Source: Acidobacteriota bacterium (GTDB lineage Bacteria; Acidobacteriota; Terriglobia; Terriglobales; Acidobacteriaceae). From it: a stretch of 49,024 nt of DNA. Of the stretch, positions 24,567 to 32,523 are shown in pieces. Numbering within the stretch: the first letter of the stretch is position 1; every line of letters begins with the position of its first letter. A program made the position numbers and the translations under genes. Under the pieces are notes generated by a model. It saw only the letters and a program-made list of their open reading frames with translations, did not search any database and had not been told where the DNA came from. The DNA lies in contig JANYDG010000066.1 in NCBI GenBank assembly GCA_025359885.1, positions 1 to 49,024 on the forward strand, given 5' to 3'.

Positions 24567-25327
24567 TCGATTGGGCACTCCCGCTGCAGAGTTGGGTCAT
24601 CCCCGGCCAAAACCGGGCGGCACTTTGAGGGTTTGCGGCAAGCCCTTATTTTAGCGAATGGGCCAACTGAAGGATAGCGGAAATGAGAGGGCTGCCGCGC
24701 CGACCGGGTGGGGTGCGAGGTAGCTCTTCTCGAGATTGACGTTTGTATGGCTGCGTTTTGCTGGGAATTTCGGAGAGAAATCTCAAAAACGCGGGAAGTG
24801 CGGTCGGTGCTGTGGGGCTGGATGAATGGCATGTGAATACCGGTCGCAGTCGAGGTAAAAGGTTGAAACCGAGCAAGGATGAGCTTGTTCTAACGAAAAT
24901 ACCTGCTATTCTGAGGGCAGCAGCCAATCAAGCGTTGCACCAAGCGGTGAGCCTATTCCCCCAGAATGGTTCTCCGTATGTGTCTGAAAATCAGAGGCTT
25001 TGTATTACTAAACTTCTTCGCCTTGGCACCACCAACTCCTAACCCGCGACGCGGACCGCTCTTACGTTTCTGACGAAACGATTGGCACCTTCCCTCAAAG
25101 GGACCGCAAACCGGCGTCTCGATTCCCCCAAATTTGGCTTAATTCCGCGCAAATACGCTGGCGCAGGGGTGTATCTGCCTTAGGGTTTCCTAAGTAATCT
25201 ACCGTGACTGCAACTGGATGGCGATGAAACTGTTAGCGAATCTTTATGTGAAAGATGAAACGAAAGTAATTCGCAAGAGTCATCGAGGTTTTTGTTGAAC
25301 CCATCCCAGATTTTTTAGGAGTTTGCT
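24567..25327. other. Long divergent intergenic region and leader of the large glycosidase-lectin gene
   Basis: About 760 bases with no convincing gene; the short open frames here lack ribosome sites and recognisable motifs. Bases 25022-25125 can fold into several small stems. One is the perfect hairpin CGTTTC-TGAC-GAAACG (25065-25080), followed by GGCACC, a CCCT/AGGG stem and GGACCGCAAACCGG. The segment TTGGCACC ... GGACCGC occurs twice, at about 25023-25058 and 25082-25107. AGGAG (25317-25321) is the ribosome site of the gene at 25328. Confidence 0.5.
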
Positions 25328-28300
25328 ATGTACTTATGCCATTCGAAGCTGATGTCGCGTTTTCAGCCATACTTCCTTTTTCTGGTAACGCTTGCGGTAC
25401 TTTGGTACTCGCCCTTGAGTTATTCTCAGACAACGCCGACCAACATTCAGATTACTGGGAATGTGTTGCAGACTCCCGTTCATAGGCTGGGAGTGAATCT
25501 TGGCGATCAGACGTATTGGGATTCGGGACAGATGATGAAGAATCTGGTGTTTCAGAATCCTGGATTTGAAGGGTTGAAGTACCGGAGCATCATGAAGTGT
25601 GCGATTGTGACGGCGAATACGTGCACGGATGATAACAATTTCAGTCCGCAGCCCACGGGATTCTGGACTGGTGCCAGTTACGAGATTATTTCTGGAGCTT
25701 CGACGGGTGTAACTGGGACGGTGGTTTCGAGCACGAAGAATCCGAGCAGCTGCTCGGGCTGCGGTCAGATCGTGCAGTTTGACCAGACTACCAACATGGC
25801 TTCGGGGGATTACTTTGCGGTGACCAATTACTTTCCTGGTGCGGGGGATACGGGTTGGTGGGACAACGTTTCCGGCGGCGGGACGATAACGACGGAGACG
25901 ACCGATTTGTCACCGAACACGCCGGGCAAGCAGGCGTTGCTCTTGAGCGCCTCTGGTGCGGGCACGGCAGCATCGGTGGCGCAGTATTTTGATTCCTTCA
26001 AGGGGCTGAGCTTTATTCAGCTGAATGGCACGTTTCAACTGACGTTTCGGGCCAAGGGTGTGGGTGGCAACAACCAGTTGAGTATCAATGTGCAGCGGTT
26101 GATGGGGACCAATTCGCCGTATCTGAGCCAGACGCTTACGTTGACGAATTCGTGGCAGGACTACGTGCTGAATTTCTCTGCCAATGAGACGGGTTCAGCT
26201 GTAGGTACGGTTCAGTTGGTGTTCGGAGCAGCGGGGTCGAGTGTAGAGCTGGACGATGTAGCGATGCAGCAGACCGACTCCGATCCAGCCAACATCACGG
26301 CATTTCGCGACGATGTAGTGAATACGTTGAAGCAGTTGAATCCGGGGACGATCCGCATGATGGCAGCGGGTGCTGCTTTGGGATCGGATATTCCGAATCA
26401 GCTTGCGCCGACGTTTGGACGCTACCGCGAGGGTTTCAATACGGATGCGACGATTACGTACAACATTCCATATGGGATTCATGAATTCTTGCAGTTGTGC
26501 GCGGCGGTAGGGTCTGATCCGTGGATTACGATACCGACGGCGACAACGCCTGAAGAGATGACAATCCTGATGGAGTATCTGACGGGCAATGGGTCAGACA
26601 GCTATTCGGCGTCAAGGATTGCCCGGGGGCAGAGCCAGCCGTGGACCTCAGTCTTCAACAAAATTCACCTTGAATTGGGGAATGAGACGTGGAACGGGGT
26701 GTTCAAGGGCGAGTCGATGGCTTATCCGGGGTATCCGCAGTGGGCGAACCTGGTGTTTGGCGCGGCGCGTCAGAACGGTGGATTTCAGGCGAGCAAGTTT
26801 GACCTGGTGCTGGATGGTTGGGGTGACGTGCCAGCGTACAACCAGCAGACGTTGAGCTACAGCACGCAGCATGACTCGATTGATATCGCGCCCTATTTGC
26901 TCTACAGCGCGAACAATGAGCCGCAATCGACGATGTTTGGCGCGATGTTTGCGGAGCCTGAAATGTGGGAGTCACCGGGAGGGCAGGTGTATTCGACGGT
27001 GCAGTCTGCTGCGGCTGCTGCGCGCCCAGCGAAGGTGAGTGTGTATGAGACCAATCTGGGCACGATGATTGGCAACATTACCCAGGCGCAGTTGGACCAG
27101 TTGACTCCATCGGTGGGAGCTGGAATCGCAACGACGGTGCATATGCTGGAGATGATGCGGATCGGCGTGCAGTATCAAAACGCCTTTGCCTTGCAGCAAT
27201 ACCAGTACAAGCGCGGTGACCAGAGCCTGGTGCGGCTATGGGGCATTGTGATTGATATGGGTACCACGAACCGTCGCCGACCTCAATTCCAAACGCAGGC
27301 GCTGGCAAATTCCGTTATCGGCGGAAATATGTTGCAGACGGTGCAGGGTGGGGCAAATCCGACATGGAATCAGCCACTGAGCAGCGATGGTGTGCAGCTG
27401 AACGGAGCTCATTATCTGCAATCGTTTGCGTTTTTGAATGGGACCTCAGCATCGACGGTTCTGTTTAATCTGAGCCAGACAACGGCATTGCCGGTGATTT
27501 TCTCAGGTGAAAATGCACCGAATGGAACGGTGCAGATGATGCAGATCACCTCGGCGAACATCACGGACAACAACGAGACGTCGAGTGTTGTGCAGCCGAC
27601 TTCGAAGACTTTGAGTGGATTCAACCCGGCTTCCGGGCTTTCGCTGCCGCCGTTTTCGATGACGGTACTTAGCTGGACTGCAACGGCGACACAATCTCCT
27701 GTGTTCTCGGTACCGGCTGGAACGTTCAGTGCGTCGCAGACGGTTTCTCTTTCAGACACGACAGCGGGTGCGACGATCTATTACACGACGGACGGCAGCA
27801 CGCCGACGACAGCATCGGCGGAATACAGCACTCCGATTCTGGTGGGTAAGACGACGACGTTGAAGGCAATCGCGACGGCACCGAATTTCACCTTAAGTCC
27901 GGTAACTTCAGCGTTGTACACGATTCAGCCGGTAGCACCGATTCCGGTACTTTCTGTTCCGACAGGCACATATACTTCGGGCCAGGCGGTTGCGATCAGC
28001 GATTCGCTTGCGGGCATCAACATTTACTACACGCTGGATGGTTCATTGCCGACGAACGCTTCAACTGTGTATTCGGGTCCGATTGCGGTCAACACGAACG
28101 AGACGCTTACGGCGATGGCTGGTGGTGCGAACTATACCAACAGCGGTACCGTATCGGCGACGTATACGATTGCGCCACCGACTCCGGCACCTGTCATCGG
28201 AGATCCTGCGGGCGTGTACACGGTTGCTCAGATTATCCAGATCACGGATGCGATGCCGAGTGCGGTGATGTATTACACGACGAACGGGTCGAAGCCGACG

Positions 28301-30031
28301 ACATCTTCAGCGCAATTCAACGGATCGGTGACGATCAGCACAACGGCCCTGTTGCAGGTGATCGCCGTCGCTCCTGGCTACTCCAGCAGTGCGGTTTCCT
28401 CGGCACTTTACACGATTTCACCGCGGGCTGCGATGCCTGTCCTGAGCGTGGTGGGCGGTGTGTACAACGCGACGCAGACGGTGGCAATCTCGGATGCAAC
28501 GCCGGGGACCACGATTTACTACACGATCAATGGAGGAACGCCAACGACGTCCTCTGCGGTCTACACGGGTCCTTTGACGGTGAGTTCTTCAGAGTACCTG
28601 CAGGCGAATGCGATTGCGTCAGGGTTGACGGTGAGCTTTACGGCATCGGCGAACTACGCATTGACGGTAGGCACGCCGGTACTGAGCGTGGCTGGCGGAA
28701 GCTACAGTGGCGCGCAGACGGTAGCGGTGAGCGGAGTGACTCCGGGCGCTTACTACTTCTACACGACGAATGGGACGACACCGACGACCGGATCGAATCC
28801 TTACGTCGGACCCTTCACTGTCAGTACTTCAGAGAAGGTTCTGGTGATGGGAAACAAGCCTGGTTACGTTAACAGCGCCATCACTTCGGCAAGCTATGTG
28901 ATTGGAACTGCTGCGGCCAACCCGGTGTTTTCTGTAGCGGCGGGCGCATATATCGGCTCGGTTTCGGTATCGATCAGTGATGCCACTGCGGGTGCGACGA
29001 TCTACTACACGGTCAACGGCAGTACGCCGACGACGGCTTCGAGTGTTTATTCTGGTGCGATCAGCGTTTCGGCATCGGCGACACTGAAGGCGATGGCGGT
29101 AGCGAGCGGACTGGGCAACAGTTCTGTAACTACGGCAGCGTACACGATCATTCTGCCGACTGCGACGCCGACGTTTTCGCTGACGGCTGGAGGCTATACG
29201 GGTAGCCAGACGGTGGCGATAGCCGATGCGACGGCCGGAGCAACGGTGTACTACACGGTCAACGGAACGGTGCCGACTACAGCTTCATCGGTGTATTCGG
29301 GACCGATTACGGTGGCTGCGACGGAAACGGTGGAGGCGCTTGCAGTTGCAACTGGATATGCTCCGAGTGCGGTTGCATCCGCTTCCTACACAATTACTTT
29401 GCCGACCACATCTGTATCGCTGGGGAGCGGCTTTGCTCCCAAGCAGCTTGCGTTGAATGGCTCAACAGCAGTTGTAGGCAATGTGCTGCAATTGACCAAT
29501 GGAGGAGTTGGACAGGCAGGAACCGCGTGGTACCCGAACAAGCTGAACGTCAGCAGTTTCACGACGGACTTTGACTTCCAGCTTCCTACCTCGAAGGCGG
29601 ACGGCTTCACGTTTACGATTCAGGGAGGGTCAAACGGGATCTATGCTCTGGGTGGCAATGGAGGCGGACTGGGCTACCAATTCATTACCAAGAGCGTTAC
29701 TGTGGCCTTTAACCTGTATCAGTCGGGGGTAACCAACGCGGAGACAGTCGGTGTCTACACTGGTGGGGCAAGCCCTAACGGTAACGCTGTGAATCTGATT
29801 GGAACGGGAATTGATCTGCACAACGGGAATGTATTTCACACGCACCTGGCGTACAGCGGTACGACCCTGGTGATGACGTTGACGGACAAGACGACCGGTG
29901 CTGCGACGACCCAGAGTTTTGCTGTGAACATTGGAACGAGCGTGGGGAGTACGGCTTATGTAGGCTTTACCGGGAGTACGGGAGGCTTTACGGCAATTCA
30001 AAATATTCTGAATTGGACGTATGCGAACTGA
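25328..30031 (+). CDS. Large exported multidomain protein: CBM-like domain, GH-A-like glycosidase, seven chitobiase-C-terminal-like repeats, legume-lectin-like domain
   Basis: A 1567-aa secreted protein. A signal peptide (to about residue 35, ending near SYSQTT) comes first. A conserved segment RLGVNLGDQTYWDSGQ with cysteine pairs (KCAIVTANTC, CSGCGQ) follows. Residues ~175-315 look like a CBM4/9 beta-sandwich (LTFRAKGVGG ... SWQDYVLNFSA ... VELDDVAM). The barrel (~320-680) has HLELGNETWN with Glu453 as likely acid/base and SVYETNLGT with Glu574 as likely nucleophile. Seven ~81-residue repeats (790-1357) with YYTTDGSTPTTAS-type cores resemble the chitobiase C-terminal Ig-like domain. Residues ~1362-1567 resemble an L-type lectin (FTTDFDFQL ... 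DGFTFTIQG). AGGAG precedes ATG 25328. It probably binds and cleaves or remodels a surface glycan (inference). Confidence 0.85.
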   Translation: MYLCHSKLMSRFQPYFLFLVTLAVLWYSPLSYSQTTPTNIQITGNVLQTPVHRLGVNLGDQTYWDSGQMMKNLVFQNPGFEGLKYRSIMKCAIVTANTCTDDNNFSPQPTGFWTGASYEIISGASTGVTGTVVSSTKNPSSCSGCGQIVQFDQTTNMASGDYFAVTNYFPGAGDTGWWDNVSGGGTITTETTDLSPNTPGKQALLLSASGAGTAASVAQYFDSFKGLSFIQLNGTFQLTFRAKGVGGNNQLSINVQRLMGTNSPYLSQTLTLTNSWQDYVLNFSANETGSAVGTVQLVFGAAGSSVELDDVAMQQTDSDPANITAFRDDVVNTLKQLNPGTIRMMAAGAALGSDIPNQLAPTFGRYREGFNTDATITYNIPYGIHEFLQLCAAVGSDPWITIPTATTPEEMTILMEYLTGNGSDSYSASRIARGQSQPWTSVFNKIHLELGNETWNGVFKGESMAYPGYPQWANLVFGAARQNGGFQASKFDLVLDGWGDVPAYNQQTLSYSTQHDSIDIAPYLLYSANNEPQSTMFGAMFAEPEMWESPGGQVYSTVQSAAAAARPAKVSVYETNLGTMIGNITQAQLDQLTPSVGAGIATTVHMLEMMRIGVQYQNAFALQQYQYKRGDQSLVRLWGIVIDMGTTNRRRPQFQTQALANSVIGGNMLQTVQGGANPTWNQPLSSDGVQLNGAHYLQSFAFLNGTSASTVLFNLSQTTALPVIFSGENAPNGTVQMMQITSANITDNNETSSVVQPTSKTLSGFNPASGLSLPPFSMTVLSWTATATQSPVFSVPAGTFSASQTVSLSDTTAGATIYYTTDGSTPTTASAEYSTPILVGKTTTLKAIATAPNFTLSPVTSALYTIQPVAPIPVLSVPTGTYTSGQAVAISDSLAGINIYYTLDGSLPTNASTVYSGPIAVNTNETLTAMAGGANYTNSGTVSATYTIAPPTPAPVIGDPAGVYTVAQIIQITDAMPSAVMYYTTNGSKPTTSSAQFNGSVTISTTALLQVIAVAPGYSSSAVSSALYTISPRAAMPVLSVVGGVYNATQTVAISDATPGTTIYYTINGGTPTTSSAVYTGPLTVSSSEYLQANAIASGLTVSFTASANYALTVGTPVLSVAGGSYSGAQTVAVSGVTPGAYYFYTTNGTTPTTGSNPYVGPFTVSTSEKVLVMGNKPGYVNSAITSASYVIGTAAANPVFSVAAGAYIGSVSVSISDATAGATIYYTVNGSTPTTASSVYSGAISVSASATLKAMAVASGLGNSSVTTAAYTIILPTATPTFSLTAGGYTGSQTVAIADATAGATVYYTVNGTVPTTASSVYSGPITVAATETVEALAVATGYAPSAVASASYTITLPTTSVSLGSGFAPKQLALNGSTAVVGNVLQLTNGGVGQAGTAWYPNKLNVSSFTTDFDFQLPTSKADGFTFTIQGGSNGIYALGGNGGGLGYQFITKSVTVAFNLYQSGVTNAETVGVYTGGASPNGNAVNLIGTGIDLHNGNVFHTHLAYSGTTLVMTLTDKTTGAATTQSFAVNIGTSVGSTAYVGFTGSTGGFTAIQNILNWTYAN
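27695..29398 (+). repeat. Seven in-frame ~81-codon repeats (chitobiase C-terminal-like domains)
   Basis: Each unit starts with a PVFSVPAGTF-like strand, continues through QTVSLSD and a YYTTDGSTPTTAS-like core, then YSGPI, TLKAIA and closes with a SALYTI-like strand. Units 3 to 5 are the most divergent (IGDPAGVY, SVVGGVY, SVAGGSY). Repeated coding DNA of this type can expand or contract by recombination. The paralogue at 41298 has four such units. Confidence 0.85.
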
Positions 30032-30060
30032 CCGCCTGGTGATGCGCCGAAGTGAATAGC

Positions 30061-30111
30061 AGCAAATGAGGAGCGATAAGCAATCGCTCCTCATTTGCTT
30101 TGTCAATTTTT
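30061..30111 (+). terminator. Intrinsic terminator
   Basis: A perfect 17-bp stem, AGCAAATGAGGAGCGAT against ATCGCTCCTCATTTGCT, with loop AAGCA (30078-30082), followed by TTGTCAATTTTT. It lies 30 bases after the large glycosidase-lectin gene. Confidence 0.88.
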
Positions 30112-30161
30112 ACGGGGAACGGGATTGAAGCGGTGATGCCTGATAGAGTGAGTTTCCAGTG

Positions 30162-30929
30162 ATGATGAGACGGGATTCCATTCATGTGTGGCGGGTAGGG
30201 CTTGAGGGAACTGACGGCGTTTCTCCGGGGCAGTTTGCGGCTCGGTGGGACATACTTTCTCTCGAGGAGCGGGAGAAGGCTGAGGGTTTCAAGGCAAGCG
30301 AGCACCGGTCTGACTATGTGACTGCGCATGCGGCTTTACGCCTGGTACTGGGGCGCTATCTTGGAGTTGCCGCGGAGAGGGTCGATTTCCGTTCAAGGGG
30401 GGAGGTTGGGGGCGAGTGGATGAAGCCAGCTTTGCAGGCTGGCTCAAATGCGAGTGACCTTCGGTTTAATTTGAGCCATACGCAGGGGGCCGCGCTGATT
30501 AGTGTTGCTGTGGGAAGAGAAGTCGGAGCGGATATTGAGTGGCAACGGCCGCTGGAGGATCTGGAAGATCTGGGGCGGAGCGTGATGTCAGAGGGAGAAC
30601 TGGCGCAGTGGCTGCGGCTCGGCAATGAAGAAAGGCTGAGGGCGTTTTACCACCTCTGGACGCGGAAAGAATCGTACTTGAAGGCGATTGGGTTGGGTTT
30701 GTACCGGAGTTTGCAGGAGGTCTCAGTGCCGGTTTCGGTGAGTACTCTGAACGGGGTTGCAGGCGACGCACGAAAGGTGCGCGATATAGCTGTCAATTCA
30801 TCCTGGATGGTGACGGATATTCCCGTGGAAGGGCCATATTCCGCTTCGGTTTGCTTTGAGGGTGCAGAGGTGCCTGAGTTAAGGGTGGCAGATCTGGATT
30901 GGAGCGAATTGGATGGCGGGGAAGCCTGA
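30162..30929 (+). CDS. 4'-phosphopantetheinyl transferase (Sfp/HetI type)
   Basis: A 255-aa cytoplasmic enzyme that moves the phosphopantetheine arm of coenzyme A onto carrier proteins. Motifs: LRFNLSHTQGAALISV, VGADIEW (metal-binding Asp/Glu) and FYHLWTRKESYLKAIGLGL (catalytic WxxKES/YLKA). Three successive start codons (GTG 30159, ATG 30162, ATG 30165) precede the same frame; none has a strong ribosome site. No polyketide, peptide synthetase or carrier-protein gene is in this window, so its target is elsewhere or is a carrier not recognised here. It sits between two polysaccharide genes. Confidence 0.9.
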   Translation: MMRRDSIHVWRVGLEGTDGVSPGQFAARWDILSLEEREKAEGFKASEHRSDYVTAHAALRLVLGRYLGVAAERVDFRSRGEVGGEWMKPALQAGSNASDLRFNLSHTQGAALISVAVGREVGADIEWQRPLEDLEDLGRSVMSEGELAQWLRLGNEERLRAFYHLWTRKESYLKAIGLGLYRSLQEVSVPVSVSTLNGVAGDARKVRDIAVNSSWMVTDIPVEGPYSASVCFEGAEVPELRVADLDWSELDGGEA

Positions 30930-31140
30930 TTTTCCGGGGCAAGTTGCCTCACCTGCGGGTGGTTAAAGGTGGCTTCAGATTGTGCTAAGGTGAGGGGAGA
31001 CGGGCTGGTAATCGAGAGAATGACGGTTGATGCCTGGTTATCTTGAAAAGTTGGGGTGTGGGATGACTCCCCACCAAGCTGTCCAGTGATTGGGCCGCAA
31101 AATGACAACCAAGGCAGCCTGGCTGCACTGAGGACAGACA

Positions 31141-32508
31141 TTGGAATATCTCTTCATCCTGCCATTTCTGATCTCGGTGTACTACATACAGCGCAAGCAG
31201 ATTGAGAAGGCATTTCTCAATGTGTATTTGCCATGCACGTTCCTGGTTCCGTACTACTATCACTTTCGCTTGCCGCATTTGCCGACGCTCTCAGCGGGCA
31301 CAGCGGCGCTGATTCCGATTGCGATTGCGCTCCTGATCCAGCCGAAGCACAAGTGGAAGTTTTGCCGGATGGACCTCTGGGTCTTGATTTTTGTGGTGAG
31401 TATTGCGCTGAGTGAACTGCTGCGCGAGTATTCACCGAAGGACGGGATGATTTTGTGGCTGACGAACTTTCTGGAGATGTTTTTTGGATATGTTGTCGGG
31501 CGGCAGATCATCGAGCCGGAGCTTCGGCTGGAAACGGTGAAGCGGATCGTATTCCTGTTTATTGCGCAGACGCCGCTGGCGTTTTTTGAGTTTCGTTTTG
31601 GGCAGAATCTTTGGTTGAACTTTGGGCGAAGCCTTTTTGGGCTGTACGATGTGGGTTGGTTTGTGCAGTTGCGTGGGGGGACGGCGCGCATCGCGACCTG
31701 CTTTGGCGATACGATTCTGGCGGGAATGCTGTACCTGATTGCGATGGCGCTGAACTACTACCTGGTGCAGATCTACAAGAAGGACAAGACGCGGCTGGGG
31801 CGGCGCATGAACTGGCTGCAGAAATATCGGCTGCCTTTTTTCCTGTTGCCGATGTTTGTGTTTATGACGAATTCGCGGATGCCGATGGCGTGCACGGTGG
31901 TTTGTTTTCTGATGATGCAGATACCGCGGTTCAAGAATATGCGGACGGGCATGACGCTGGTGCTGCTGGTTCTGGGGATTGGCGGCGGGATTGGATTTGT
32001 GGCTTTTCAGAAATATACAAATGTTTCAGAGGATCAGATTACGGACGAGGCGCAGAGCAGTGCGATCTATCGGAAGCAGTTGCTGGCGGCGTACGACCCG
32101 GTGCTTGAAGCGGGTGGATTGCTGGGATGGGGGCAATTGAGCCATCCGGTGATGCCGGGGCTTGGTTCAGTGGATAACAACTACATGCTGATTCAGTTGT
32201 CTCAGGGAACGCTGGGCAAATACACGTTTCTACTGATCGCGGCGGAATCGATTTTTGGACTGATTATGTGCGCGGTGCGGTTTAAATCGAAGGAGAGCCT
32301 GTTTCTTGTTTTCAGCCTGATGGGAGCGTTGGTGGCGACATTTCTGGCCCTGACGACGGTGTATCTGGGTGAGCAGGTGGCGCAGGTGTTGTTTCTGCTG
32401 CTGGGGTGGGCGCAGTCGCTTGAGGATACGCGTGTTTTGGGGGTTGGAGCGCGGTCTGAGAGCAGTCTGCCGGATGCAAAGTTCAACTTCAAGCGGATTA
32501 TCGCTTAA
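31141..32508 (+). CDS. Second polytopic O-antigen polymerase/ligase-like membrane protein
   Basis: A 455-aa inner-membrane protein with about 10-12 hydrophobic helices. It contains LRGGTARIATCFGDTILAGMLYLIAMAL, similar in position to the conserved region of Wzy/WaaL-type proteins. A loop follows around residues 285-345 with SAIYRKQLLAAYDPVLEAGGLLGWGQ. The start is TTG 31141, supported by GAGGA at 31130-31134 six bases upstream; no in-frame ATG gives the first helix intact. It shares the G-W-G-Q loop element with the other Wzy-like protein (21425-22858) but otherwise looks only distantly related. The two may serve polymerisation and ligation, or two polymers. Confidence 0.75.
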   Translation: MEYLFILPFLISVYYIQRKQIEKAFLNVYLPCTFLVPYYYHFRLPHLPTLSAGTAALIPIAIALLIQPKHKWKFCRMDLWVLIFVVSIALSELLREYSPKDGMILWLTNFLEMFFGYVVGRQIIEPELRLETVKRIVFLFIAQTPLAFFEFRFGQNLWLNFGRSLFGLYDVGWFVQLRGGTARIATCFGDTILAGMLYLIAMALNYYLVQIYKKDKTRLGRRMNWLQKYRLPFFLLPMFVFMTNSRMPMACTVVCFLMMQIPRFKNMRTGMTLVLLVLGIGGGIGFVAFQKYTNVSEDQITDEAQSSAIYRKQLLAAYDPVLEAGGLLGWGQLSHPVMPGLGSVDNNYMLIQLSQGTLGKYTFLLIAAESIFGLIMCAVRFKSKESLFLVFSLMGALVATFLALTTVYLGEQVAQVLFLLLGWAQSLEDTRVLGVGARSESSLPDAKFNFKRIIA

Positions 32509-32523
32509 AAAGGCTGAATTGAA

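Noticed and set aside
24743-25042. Possible 99-codon gene upstream of the large glycosidase-lectin gene
   Set aside because: No ribosome site, no motif, and mixed composition; more likely leader or promoter DNA.
25022-25125. c-di-GMP-I (GEMM) riboswitch
   Set aside because: Only a loose likeness around GGCACC and GGACCGCAAACC; no second stem with tetraloop receptor could be found, so I report only a structured leader.
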